Assembly: GCA_030833025.1 (NCBI GenBank)
Contig: JAURHZ010000112.1
Location: 1-7,444 of the forward strand
Source of the DNA: Armatimonadota bacterium
GTDB taxonomy: Bacteria > Armatimonadota > Armatimonadia > Armatimonadales > Armatimonadaceae
Length of the DNA: 7,444 nt
Reading direction: 5' to 3'
A model generated the notes under the pieces. It saw only the letters and a program-made list of their open reading frames with translations, searched no databases and was not told the origin of the DNA. A program made the position numbers and the translations under genes. Shown one piece after another: positions 1-6,395 of this stretch (positions are counted from its first letter, which is position 1; each line of letters starts with the position of its first letter).

Positions 1-599
1 GCGGGGATGAAGAGGCTGCTCTAGTTTTTGCTGCGGCGGCGATGGATCCTGAATTCGCCCGCTACATCGATGGCACCGTAGTCGCGACAGATGTCGGTGG
101 TGGTTCGACGGAAGTGGTTGTAGGGGAATCTGGAAAGATGTCCTTTCACACCAGCCTACAGCTTGGAGCGGTACGTCTGTCCGATAGACATGGGATGCTT
201 GGGGATGCGGCGATTACGATGTCGCAGCTGGCTGCACTGGATGCCGATATCTCAGCTGCGTGTAGCGGTCTTCCGACTGTACCGCCAGATACCGTGGTGA
301 TTTCGAGTGGTGGGACTGCAGCGAATCTGGGCGGGGCGGTGCTTAAGGGTAAAAAGCACAAAATGCACGGGGTGTTGATTGACATCGATGACCTCGAAGG
401 GCTTCGGAACCGGCTCGCAGCGTTGCCGCTTTCCGACCGTCGCGAGTATCCGGGAATCAATCCTCGCCGCGCAGATGTCATTGTTGCCGGCTTATCCGTG
501 CAGCTTGGCGTGATGCGGGTTCTCGGCTGTCGGAATCTCCTGCTATCGCTTCGGGGCTTGCGGTATGGGTTGCTATGGTCGCTTCTGGCCGAGCAATAG
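1..599 (+). CDS. Ppx/GppA family phosphatase, 3' part (5' end outside window)
   Basis: The reading frame is open from base 3, and the residues before the first internal Met at base 42 (GDEEAALVFAAAA) already fit the family, so that Met is not the true start and the gene begins outside the window. Ppx/GppA proteins belong to the ASKHA (actin/Hsp70-like) fold and hydrolyse exopolyphosphate and/or pppGpp in the cytoplasm. The diagnostic glycine-rich phosphate-binding loop DVGGGSTE is present, followed by the typical 'LGAVRLSDRH' stretch. A second glycine patch (SSGGTAANLGG) and a C-terminal RGLRYGLL fit the end of the second half-domain. The protein ends right after that point, so it is the short form of about 300 residues without the C-terminal HD-like extension of E. 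coli Ppx. Sequence alone does not separate polyphosphatase from pppGpp phosphatase. It converges on the deacetylase-like gene with a 12-base gap and no visible terminator. Confidence 0.9.
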   Translation, partial: GDEEAALVFAAAAMDPEFARYIDGTVVATDVGGGSTEVVVGESGKMSFHTSLQLGAVRLSDRHGMLGDAAITMSQLAALDADISAACSGLPTVPPDTVVISSGGTAANLGGAVLKGKKHKMHGVLIDIDDLEGLRNRLAALPLSDRREYPGINPRRADVIVAGLSVQLGVMRVLGCRNLLLSLRGLRYGLLWSLLAEQ

Positions 600-611
600 G
601 GGATGTCGCGG

Positions 612-1343
612 TTAGCGGCGTGCACTTCGCTTGACTGCTTGAAGCGCTTCCTCCCAGCGTGCATGCGTTGACCAGCGGTGTAGCTGCATCGTATTGCGGG
701 ATTGCTCTGCAACTCCATGGTCTTCCGTCAAGCCAAAGGTAAATCCCGCATCGAGTGCATCTTCGATAACGCTTCCATCAAACTTACCACTTGGGTACGT
801 AATACCCGCTGGGGGTATTGAGAAGTGGTTTGCGTAGGCTTTACGTGCTTTGGCAAAGTCATTTAAGCGTTGTGTCTTGGTCAGCTTACGGAGGTCGGGT
901 GGGTGGGATGCTGTCTGATTAACCAGCTCGACATGTCCGGTTGCAGTGAGGTCAGCGAGTTCCTTCCACGAGTGATGTGGCTTACTGGTACGGACACCCA
1001 CGTAGTCAGTGTGGGCGGATAGCACGCAGCACCAGCCAAATTCGCGCAGGATTGGGATACCAAATTTGCTGATGCCAGTTGTGTTGTCATCAAAACAAAG
1101 CACGGTTGCACCCGGTGGTGGAGGGTTCTTCCCAGTTTCCATCCAGTGAATGGCAGTCTTGAGTGGAATGACCTGTGCTCCCGCTTGTTTCAGGAGTGTG
1201 CATTGTTTTCTGAACATCGATGCGGTTGTGTCAAACCAAACCAGACGGTCGCGTTCAGTCCCAACGATGTCATGCCACACGAGGATATTGACCCGAGGCG
1301 ATTTGCGGGCAGCGGCGCGTATTGGGAGCGGATGCAGGGTCAT
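612..1343 (-). CDS. CE4 (NodB-like) polysaccharide deacetylase homologue with altered metal site
   Basis: The 243-residue protein has the layout of the CE4 polysaccharide deacetylase fold. An N-terminal strand LVWHDI (21-26) precedes a helix 'F..Q..LLKQAGAQVIPL'. The catalytic-strand motif VLCFDD (81-86) corresponds to the usual TFDDG, and YPSGKFD (183-189) matches the family's YPxGxY-like motif. CE4 enzymes use two Asp and an HxxxH metal site to remove N- or O-acetyl groups from glycans such as peptidoglycan, chitin or exopolysaccharide. Here DD is kept (85-86), but the HxxxH position reads Q143-TAS-H147, and the Gly after DD is Asn. The first metal ligand is therefore lost, and activity may be weak, changed or absent. 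I see no signal peptide or membrane segment, which is unusual for an extracellular-glycan enzyme. The ATG lies three bases after the recX stop, in the same frame, with no nearby Shine-Dalgarno, which points to translational coupling. Confidence 0.8.
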   Translation of the reverse strand: MTLHPLPIRAAARKSPRVNILVWHDIVGTERDRLVWFDTTASMFRKQCTLLKQAGAQVIPLKTAIHWMETGKNPPPPGATVLCFDDNTTGISKFGIPILREFGWCCVLSAHTDYVGVRTSKPHHSWKELADLTATGHVELVNQTASHPPDLRKLTKTQRLNDFAKARKAYANHFSIPPAGITYPSGKFDGSVIEDALDAGFTFGLTEDHGVAEQSRNTMQLHRWSTHARWEEALQAVKRSARR

Positions 1344-1346
1344 GCG

Positions 1347-1844
1347 TTAGTCATCACTTTCTGGTGTCTCCAGCCAGTCCAGGTCATCGGACGAATCCAC
1401 GCGCTGCCAGGCGGCGCGTATCGCACTGTAGTTAAATCCCCGCCGTGCGAGATATGCTGACAGCTTTTGGCGTTCATCTCTGTCTGATGGGACTGGTTTG
1501 CTACCAATCCGTCTCCTTAATGTATGCGTCGCCGCATCGGTATCGGTCTCATCGGAGCGTTCAGCTAGGACTGGCGCGGGATCAATCCCTTTACGTCGCA
1601 GCTCCATCCCGAGGAGCATTTTCCCGCGTGTGGTTCCTCGTCGTTCGACAAAGCGTTCGGCATAATCATTGTCAGAGAGAATCCCTGCCCGGATAAGCCG
1701 CTCTACGATGCGTGCACATTGTGCTTCATCCGCTCCGCGTCGAGCAAGCTTGCGAGAAATCTCCGTAGATGTCTGATCTCGAGCACCAAGTGAGCGTAGT
1801 GTGTATTCAAAGAGCTTCTGGTCATCCAGTGGTTGGTTATCCAT
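1347..1844 (-). CDS. recX: RecX family regulatory protein
   Basis: RecX binds RecA filaments in the cytoplasm and, in the characterised family members, limits RecA recombinase and coprotease activity. The 165-residue product has the expected short length and the tandem three-helix repeats. Repeat 1 contains LGARDQTSTEISRKLARRG (residues about 19-37). Repeat 2 contains LSDNDYAERFVERR followed by G..L...ELRRKGI, the most conserved RecX signature. Repeat 3 contains KLSAYLARRGFNYSAIRAAW near the C-terminus. The ATG is preceded by GAAGG four bases upstream, a usable though close ribosome-binding site. recX often sits beside recA, but no recA is present in this window. The start lies only 24 bases after a strong terminator hairpin that ends the upstream gene, so its transcription depends on read-through or on a promoter I could not recognise. 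Confidence 0.9.
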   Translation of the reverse strand: MDNQPLDDQKLFEYTLRSLGARDQTSTEISRKLARRGADEAQCARIVERLIRAGILSDNDYAERFVERRGTTRGKMLLGMELRRKGIDPAPVLAERSDETDTDAATHTLRRRIGSKPVPSDRDERQKLSAYLARRGFNYSAIRAAWQRVDSSDDLDWLETPESDD

Positions 1845-1868
1845 ATGGCCTTCGGGTTAAAACAAGAC

Positions 1869-1891
1869 AAGCCCGGCGGACCGCCGGGCTT
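1869..1891 (-). terminator. Rho-independent terminator after PEP-CTERM gene
   Basis: A perfect inverted repeat of 11-base arms (AAGCCCGGCGG / CCGCCGGGCTT) surrounds one central base; in RNA about nine GC-rich pairs would close a five-base loop. Read on the minus strand it is followed by a T-rich run (GTCTTGTTTTAA), and it begins about 20 bases after the stop codon of the PEP-CTERM gene. On the plus strand no U-tract follows. It also sits immediately upstream of recX, so it may reduce recX expression by attenuation. Confidence 0.8.
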
Positions 1892-1910
1892 GAGAGGTTG
1901 ATGCTAGTGC

Positions 1911-2645
1911 TTAGTTGTCGCGGCGGCGGAGACGGCGAGCAACAATACCAATTCCGATTGGAGCCATGGAAAGCAATGCAAACGTGGATGGCTCTGGTGC
2001 AACAAAGTTGTTTACAACGAGGTCAAGACGTGTCTTGCCATCGCCAGGCGTTCCGGATCCAGAGAATCCAAAGATGTACTGGTCTGTTGTCGTGTTGTTG
2101 ACATCAAAGGAACCGCCGAATGCGATTTGGCTTCCTGCTGCACTGTTGATAGCGGAAAGACCTGCTGCATTGATGTTGAACTTAATGGTTGACGCGTTTC
2201 CTGGAGTGGACAAAAACGTGATGCTTCCGTAGTTTGTACCAGCGCCGAGGTCGTTATAGATCGATGTCAGGCCAGTTCCACCAGCACGAAGCGTGGTGAG
2301 GTCTGTAGCGATGCTCGAGATGGTGAACGTGCGTCCAGCCATGTCAGCCGCGTTTGGAATGGATGTTCCACCATTGTAGATATTCAATACTGCGCTGGTG
2401 TAGGTATCCGTACCGGTCAACGTTGGAATATCAAACACGAAGAACGACCGATATTGAACATTATCAAAGCTATCGTAACCCGTGAGGTACGAGTCACCTG
2501 TATTGATGTGGTCACCGGCATCGGTGTAGCTTCCACGATCAACAGAGTTGCTAAACAGCAACTGGGCGTTTGCTGCAGAAACGGAGAGTCCAAAAATTCC
2601 GAGTGCAATCGCTCCACGGACTCCGAATTCCATAAGTTTATTCAT
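1911..2645 (-). CDS. Secreted PEP-CTERM sorting-domain protein
   Basis: I chose the ATG at 2645, giving 244 residues. It has AAGAGG nine bases upstream and gives a clean signal peptide (MNKLMEFGVRG, then a hydrophobic core, cleavage about AANA|Q at 27). A GTG seven codons earlier lacks this site. The mature part is Ser/Thr/Gly/Asn-rich and probably beta-rich. It contains YRSFFVFDIPTL with SAVLNIYN (about 65-90), then 'SIYNDLGAGTNYGSITF' (about 128-144) and an IAFGGSF...YIFGFSG stretch, a pattern I recognise from a recurring unnamed family of PEP-CTERM proteins. The C-terminus has PEP (217-219), a hydrophobic span (about 222-236) and RRLRRRDN. In the known system such a tail is recognised by exosortase and the protein is delivered to the cell surface or matrix. 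No exosortase is present here. The exact function of the body is unknown. A terminator follows the stop codon. Confidence 0.87.
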   Translation of the reverse strand: MNKLMEFGVRGAIALGIFGLSVSAANAQLLFSNSVDRGSYTDAGDHINTGDSYLTGYDSFDNVQYRSFFVFDIPTLTGTDTYTSAVLNIYNGGTSIPNAADMAGRTFTISSIATDLTTLRAGGTGLTSIYNDLGAGTNYGSITFLSTPGNASTIKFNINAAGLSAINSAAGSQIAFGGSFDVNNTTTDQYIFGFSGSGTPGDGKTRLDLVVNNFVAPEPSTFALLSMAPIGIGIVARRLRRRDN

Positions 2646-2700
2646 TTCCATCAACCTCTTAGTCACACCAACTAAACAGACGCACTATTAGTATCAACCC

Positions 2701-2715
2701 GACAGAAATACTGTC
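2701..2715. repeat. Short inverted repeat, possible operator
   Basis: GACAG-AAATA-CTGTC is a perfect inverted repeat with five-base arms and a five-base spacer, and it overlaps the weak minus-strand -35 candidate of the PEP-CTERM gene. The geometry suits a dimeric repressor, but an inverted repeat this short can occur by chance. No regulator gene lies nearby. Confidence 0.3.
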
Positions 2716-2790
2716 CCTACTCTACACCGGGTCACATTCGCTTGGCAAATTGAAAGCGTATTTAATTGGTGAGTCAGCGGGATTATTTAT

Positions 2791-2804
2791 ATGCATAAAT
2801 GCAT
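2791..2804. repeat. Paired ATGCAT palindromes
   Basis: Two copies of the self-complementary hexamer ATGCAT are separated by AA, upstream of the isochorismatase-family gene and beside its possible -10 element. They could be a protein-binding site or simply chance in an AT-rich leader. Confidence 0.25.
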
Positions 2805-2888
2805 ACCCTGGCAGCCACCCGCACAAAACCTGTCCTCGAAATATGGGATGTCATTCACACACCACATTCATCTATACAAGAGCATAAT

Positions 2889-2893
2889 AGAGG
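2889..2893 (+). promoter_or_regulatory. Ribosome-binding site that fixes the hydrolase start
   Basis: AGAGG lies five bases before the ATG at 2899. The in-frame ATG at 2791 and a further Met codon in between lack such a site. Family homology also begins only at 2899. Confidence 0.7.
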
Positions 2894-2898
2894 TCATT

Positions 2899-3558
2899 AT
2901 GGCGCTATCTGGAATGGCTGTTCTTGTTATCGATGTTCAACGCTACTACACCGAGCTGACATCCCCGCTTGTGACCTTTACAGAGACCCTTTATCCTGGC
3001 GGTACGGACTACCTTCAACGGCGACTAGATACAGTGGTTATCCCAAACATCAAGCGAATTCTTGCCGCTGCGCGCAATTCCGATGTGCCAATCATCTATG
3101 CCAGACTCTGCGGAATACGGGATGACCGTGGCGATCTGCACCGAAACTTTCGGGAATTCGACCATAGCGCCTATAAGCAAGCGGGTATCCATGTGTATCC
3201 ACTTGCAAATGAACCCCTGGCGGGTGTCGATCTAAGGGTAGCTCCTCTTCCAGGTGACACCATCATCGACAAAACCAGCTACAGTGCCTTCCACGCAACA
3301 GGGTTACACCAAATGCTTCATTCGATGGACATAAAGCAGCTGGTCATCACCGGCCTGACCACCAGCCAATGTGTAAACTCAACCGCACGAGCAGCATCTG
3401 ATTATGACTACATCACGCATATGGTCGGGGATGCCCAGGCAGACTATGAACTCAGTGACCATAATGCGGCGCTTTATGCCAGCGAGCCGATCACGGGGCG
3501 TACTGTTTCAACATCCGATGTGCTTTCACTTCTGACAGCGCACTCTGAGCGGAGTTAG
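2899..3558 (+). CDS. Isochorismatase-family cysteine hydrolase
   Basis: The 219-residue product from the ATG at 2899 has the full isochorismatase-like fold. It opens with strand AVLVIDVQ, carrying catalytic Asp12. Catalytic Lys125 is in the IIDKTSYSAF motif and nucleophilic Cys158 in VITGLTTSQCVNSTARAASD, giving the complete Asp-Lys-Cys triad of the superfamily. Members hydrolyse isochorismate, nicotinamide, N-carbamoyl compounds, ureido compounds and other amides, and the substrate cannot be deduced here. The fold is a soluble cytoplasmic one, with no signal peptide. An open frame extends 36 codons upstream to 2791, but it has no ribosome-binding site and no family similarity, so I exclude it. 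No siderophore or NAD-salvage genes are adjacent, so context does not help. The gene is divergent from the PEP-CTERM gene and convergent with enolase. Confidence 0.88.
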   Translation: MALSGMAVLVIDVQRYYTELTSPLVTFTETLYPGGTDYLQRRLDTVVIPNIKRILAAARNSDVPIIYARLCGIRDDRGDLHRNFREFDHSAYKQAGIHVYPLANEPLAGVDLRVAPLPGDTIIDKTSYSAFHATGLHQMLHSMDIKQLVITGLTTSQCVNSTARAASDYDYITHMVGDAQADYELSDHNAALYASEPITGRTVSTSDVLSLLTAHSERS

Positions 3559-3622
3559 AATGTTGCGCTAACGGAGTAGGTACGCGCATCAGCGTGGCTG
3601 TGTAGGTCATCAAATATACAAA

Positions 3623-3650
3623 CCCCCTCTCCCGAGTTTGGAAGAGGGGG
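3623..3650 (-). terminator. Rho-independent terminator of enolase
   Basis: CCCCCTCT (3623-3630) pairs with AGAGGGGG (3643-3650) around a 12-base loop. Read on the minus strand the stem begins about 27 bases after the enolase stop and is followed by TTTGTATATTTGA, a moderate T-tract. It also lies downstream of the plus-strand hydrolase gene, where the hairpin may act, but no T-tract follows in that direction. Confidence 0.75.
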
Positions 3651-3677
3651 CGGATACTAACTCAATGGGTATAGCGA

Positions 3678-4985
3678 CTACTTCTTGAGGTTGTAGAAGC
3701 TTGCCAGGCCATCGTAGCGGGCGGTGGCGCCCAACTGCTCTTCGATGCGAAGCAGCTGGTTGTACTTTGCGACTCGGTCCGAACGGCTAGGTGCACCCGT
3801 CTTGATCTGGCCACAGTTTGTAGCAACTGCGAGGTCTGCAATCGTGACATCTTCGGTCTCACCCGAGCGGTGCGACATGATAGCCGTGTAGCCTGCACGC
3901 TTTGCCATCTCGATGGATTCCAATGTCTCGGTCAGGGTACCGATTTGGTTGACCTTGACGAGGATGGAGTTTCCGAGGCCACGCGCGATGCCATCGGACA
4001 GGCGCTTGGTGTTCGTGACGAACAGGTCATCACCAACGAGCTGAACCTTGCCACCAAGAGCATCCGTGAGCATCTTCCAGCCCTCGAAGTCATCCTCAGC
4101 CATTCCATCTTCAATCGAAATGATTGGGTAGTTCGCCGCGAGGTCTGCCCAGAAAGCAACCATTTCATCACGTGTCTTCATGATGTCGGACTTCCAGAAG
4201 TAGTAGCTACCCTCTGCTCCCTTATGCTTTGCTTCTTCGTAGAGCTCAGTCGTTGCAGGGTCCATTGCAATCTGAATCTGGTCACCAGGGGTGTAGCCAG
4301 CCTTTGCAATCGCTTCCATGATGACATCCAGGGCTTCCTGATTGCTCTTGAGATTTGGTGCGTAGCCACCTTCATCTCCAACGGCTGTGCTGTAGCCCTT
4401 GCCCTTAAGGACAGACTTCAGTGCGTGGAAGATTTCCGTTCCCCAGCGAAGGCCTTCAGAGAATGTCTCAGCACCCACAGGCATCACCATGAATTCCTGG
4501 AGGTCAACCGAGTTGTCCGCGTGCTTACCACCGTTAATGATGTTCATCATCGGGACTGGCAGCTGGCGTGCGTTCACTCCACCAACGTAGCGGTAGAGGG
4601 GGAGGCCGACTTCCTCAGCGGCTGCCTTTGCAACAGCGAGGGAAACGCCAAGGATTGCATTTGCGCCGAAGTTTGCCTTGTTATGGGTGCCATCCAGCTC
4701 GAGAAGGAGTTGGTCGATTGCGGTCTGCTCAACAGCATCCATGTCGATCAACTCAGGAGCGATGTCCTCATTGACGTGGTCGACAGCCTTCTGAACACCT
4801 TTGCCAAGGTAGCGGGACTTATCGCCATCACGGAGCTCTACTGCTTCGTGTGCACCCGTGGATGCGCCACTTGGAACCGCCGCGCGTCCGATGACACCGC
4901 TCTCGAGGTAGACATCCACCTCAACGGTTGGGTTGCCGCGGGAGTCAAGGATCTGCCGGGCTTGGATGGAATCAATGGTACTCAT
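3678..4985 (-). CDS. eno: Enolase (phosphopyruvate hydratase)
   Basis: Enolase interconverts 2-phosphoglycerate and phosphoenolpyruvate in glycolysis and gluconeogenesis; it needs Mg2+, is cytoplasmic, and in many bacteria also associates with RNA-degrading complexes. The 435-residue product has the standard length and begins with IQARQILDSRGNPTVEVDV. The catalytic acid/base pair is E205 (GDEGG) and K344 (VKVNQIGT). The Mg2+ ligands are D242 (MDPATTE), E292 (IEDG) and D319 (VGDDLFVTN). The substrate loop SHRSGETED is at 371-379, and K395 (IKTGAP) binds phosphate. All key residues are intact. The ATG is preceded by AAGAAGG seven bases upstream, a good ribosome-binding site. A perfect TATAAT lies about 80 bases upstream and a terminator follows the stop, so this looks like an independent transcription unit, 132 bases after purT on the same strand. 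Confidence 0.98.
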   Translation of the reverse strand: MSTIDSIQARQILDSRGNPTVEVDVYLESGVIGRAAVPSGASTGAHEAVELRDGDKSRYLGKGVQKAVDHVNEDIAPELIDMDAVEQTAIDQLLLELDGTHNKANFGANAILGVSLAVAKAAAEEVGLPLYRYVGGVNARQLPVPMMNIINGGKHADNSVDLQEFMVMPVGAETFSEGLRWGTEIFHALKSVLKGKGYSTAVGDEGGYAPNLKSNQEALDVIMEAIAKAGYTPGDQIQIAMDPATTELYEEAKHKGAEGSYYFWKSDIMKTRDEMVAFWADLAANYPIISIEDGMAEDDFEGWKMLTDALGGKVQLVGDDLFVTNTKRLSDGIARGLGNSILVKVNQIGTLTETLESIEMAKRAGYTAIMSHRSGETEDVTIADLAVATNCGQIKTGAPSRSDRVAKYNQLLRIEEQLGATARYDGLASFYNLKK

Positions 4986-5066
4986 ATTTGGACCTTCTTT
5001 GTGGCGCTTAACAGTTGCTTTCCGATACGTAATACGCCATGAAAATGGGGCTTTTTCAGCCTCCGG

Positions 5067-5072
5067 ATTATA
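5067..5072 (-). promoter_or_regulatory. Probable -10 box of the enolase promoter
   Basis: The minus strand reads TATAAT exactly, in the purT-eno intergenic gap. A start point about seven bases downstream would give a leader of about 75 bases. No good -35 hexamer is present at 16-18 bases (closest are TAATCT-like sequences). The box is flanked by a small imperfect inverted repeat (CCTC..CGG / CCG-GAGG) that places TATAAT in the loop. Confidence 0.5.
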
Positions 5073-5117
5073 CCGTGGAGGGGATACTCGAGATTAAGAG
5101 CGCAGTTAGACAGCGAT

Positions 5118-6311
5118 CTACGCGGTTGATTGTGGCGTCGGTACGCCATCCACAGCCACATGCGCCGCCGCAGCCCGTGCCCGCTCCCGAAGCGCATTTA
5201 CATCGTCGCCAACCGCGCCATACGTGAGGACAACTCCCATCCGGCGATACTTGCGCGTGGATGGCTTGCCAAACAAGCGAATATCGGTTTGTGGCTTTGA
5301 AATCGCATCCGCAACACCCGTGATCACCGGAGGCTGTGGGCCACAGCCACTCGCGAGAATCACAGCGCTGGCACCAGCACGCTCGGCTGTGATTTCAGGG
5401 ATGGGTAAGCCCAGCACCGCACGTGCATGCAGCTCGAATTCGGACAAATTCTGTGTTCCAGCAAGCGTGACCATACCCGTGTCATGCGGACGCGGGGACA
5501 GCTCGCTGAAGGTCACGCCATCCTTTCCGACGAAGAATTCAACGCCCCAAATGCCAGCTCCCGTCAGCGCTTCCGTGACCGCTCCCGCCATCCGCTGTGC
5601 CTCTGCAATATGTTCGGATTGCATTGGAATTGGCTGCCAACTCTCTTGGTAGTCGCCGCGCTCCTGCCGGTGACCAATTGGAGGACAGAACAGCGTCGGG
5701 CCATTTTGCTGGGTCACCGTAAGCAGGGTTATTTCAAAGTCGAAGTCAACAAATGCCTCGACAATGACTTCCATGAGGTCTCCGCGGGAGCCGCTGCACG
5801 CATAGTCCCATGCATCTTGGATTTCGGATGCATCCCGAATCACCGACTGGCCCTTGCCACTGCTGGACATTAGGGGCTTCACGACCACCGGTAAGCCAAG
5901 CGACTCGACTGCCGCACTTAGCTCAGCCGCGCTCGTCGCATAGTGGTACTTCGCCGTCTGTAGACCCAGCTCCACCGCCGCAAGGTCACGAATCGCCTTA
6001 CGGTTCATCGTAAAATTAGCCGCCCGCGCACTCGGAACAATCTGCATCCCTTGCGCTTCATATGCATAGAAACGCTCTGTCCGAATGGCCTCAACCTCCG
6101 GCACAATGATGTCGGGTTTGTGCTTTGCGACAACCTCATCGAGGGCTGCGCCATCAAGCATATTGATCACATCAAAGCCATCCGCTACTTGCATCGCAGG
6201 CGCATCCGCGTAGTTGTCGATCGCGATAACCGTCTGACCGAGGCGCTGTAATGCGATGACGAATTCCTTGCCCAGCTCGCCGCTACCAAGGAGGAGGATT
6301 TTTTTGTTCAC
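5118..6311 (-). CDS. purT: Formate-dependent phosphoribosylglycinamide formyltransferase (PurT)
   Basis: PurT makes formyl-GAR from GAR, formate and ATP, the third step of de novo purine synthesis, as an alternative to the folate-dependent PurN. It is a cytoplasmic ATP-grasp enzyme. From the chosen GTG at 6311 the product has 397 residues, close to the usual 390 or so. The N-terminal KKILLLGSGELGKE (residues 3-16) and 'DAPAMQVAD' are typical PurT. The ATP-grasp domain has VVKPLMSSSGKGQSV (about 143-157), the EITLLTV strand, GVEFFVG, and the Mg/ATP-binding SELSPRPHDTGMVTL (269-283); RLFGKP (345-350) is in the C-terminal domain. A GTG seven codons upstream (6332) would add MRSKAKI, but it has no Shine-Dalgarno, whereas GCAAGG precedes the 6311 start by about eight bases. 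Eno follows downstream on the same strand. Confidence 0.95.
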   Translation of the reverse strand: MNKKILLLGSGELGKEFVIALQRLGQTVIAIDNYADAPAMQVADGFDVINMLDGAALDEVVAKHKPDIIVPEVEAIRTERFYAYEAQGMQIVPSARAANFTMNRKAIRDLAAVELGLQTAKYHYATSAAELSAAVESLGLPVVVKPLMSSSGKGQSVIRDASEIQDAWDYACSGSRGDLMEVIVEAFVDFDFEITLLTVTQQNGPTLFCPPIGHRQERGDYQESWQPIPMQSEHIAEAQRMAGAVTEALTGAGIWGVEFFVGKDGVTFSELSPRPHDTGMVTLAGTQNLSEFELHARAVLGLPIPEITAERAGASAVILASGCGPQPPVITGVADAISKPQTDIRLFGKPSTRKYRRMGVVLTYGAVGDDVNALRERARAAAAHVAVDGVPTPQSTA

Positions 6312-6367
6312 AATTTTCGCCTTGCTCCGCACTTACAAATGCACGGGGTCTTCAGGATTTACGCTCT

Positions 6368-6373
6368 ATTCTA
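6368..6373 (-). promoter_or_regulatory. Candidate -10 box for purT
   Basis: The minus strand reads TAGAAT, five of six bases matching the sigma-70 -10 consensus, about 57 bases before the GTG at 6311. I see no good -35 hexamer at the right distance, so this is only a candidate within the short divergent purT/Nudix region. Confidence 0.3.
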
Positions 6374-6380
6374 GCCGTTC

Positions 6381-6389
6381 TGGTAGCAT
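6381..6389 (+). promoter_or_regulatory. Extended -10-like element next to the Nudix start codon
   Basis: TGG-TAGCAT resembles an extended -10 promoter (TGn followed by TAnnnT). Only six bases separate it from the ATG at 6396, so transcription would begin at or next to the A of the start codon. No Shine-Dalgarno sequence lies before that ATG. Together these suggest a leaderless mRNA. Confidence 0.4.
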
Positions 6390-6395
6390 TACCCG

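Larger units (their letters stand above)
2646..2898. promoter_or_regulatory. Divergent intergenic promoter region
   Basis: These roughly 250 bases separate two divergent genes and must hold both promoters. They are more AT-rich than their surroundings. Weak candidates are GGGACA-N16-GATACT on the minus strand (2690-2717), about 45 bases before the PEP-CTERM start, and TTGGTG-N16-TATATG on the plus strand (2766-2793), about 100 bases before the hydrolase start. Neither is close to consensus. Two small repeats lie here and are listed separately. The open frame from 2791 in phase with the hydrolase has no ribosome-binding site and is probably untranslated leader. Confidence 0.45.

Noticed and set aside
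43..55. Adjacent BamHI (GGATCC) and EcoRI (GAATTC) sites resembling a cloning polylinker
   Set aside because: Ppx/GppA family sequence continues in the same frame on both sides, so this is most simply natural coding sequence and not vector.
146..718. Long minus-strand open frame opposite the ppx/gppA-like gene
   Set aside because: Arg/Ser-rich translation without any motif, antisense to a conserved gene; a shadow frame.
2791..2898. Possible 36-codon N-terminal extension of the isochorismatase-family protein
   Set aside because: No ribosome-binding site precedes the ATG at 2791, and the peptide has no family similarity. AGAGG precedes the ATG at 2899, where homology begins.
3559..3622. Search for a small RNA or tRNA between the hydrolase and the enolase terminator
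   Set aside because: No cloverleaf, promoter or other hairpin was visible in this short gap.
3870..5042. A 390-codon plus-strand open frame opposite enolase
   Set aside because: It lies antisense to a fully conserved enolase. Its translation is Cys/Val/His-rich with no recognisable domain, and it is explained by codon bias of the real gene.
5224..5873. Plus-strand open frames within purT
   Set aside because: Antisense to intact ATP-grasp motifs of PurT, and low-complexity Pro/Ser/Arg composition.
6312..6332. Alternative upstream GTG start for purT
   Set aside because: No Shine-Dalgarno precedes 6332, and the added seven residues are not typical of PurT, whose N-terminus matches the 6311 start. 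It is not strictly excluded.
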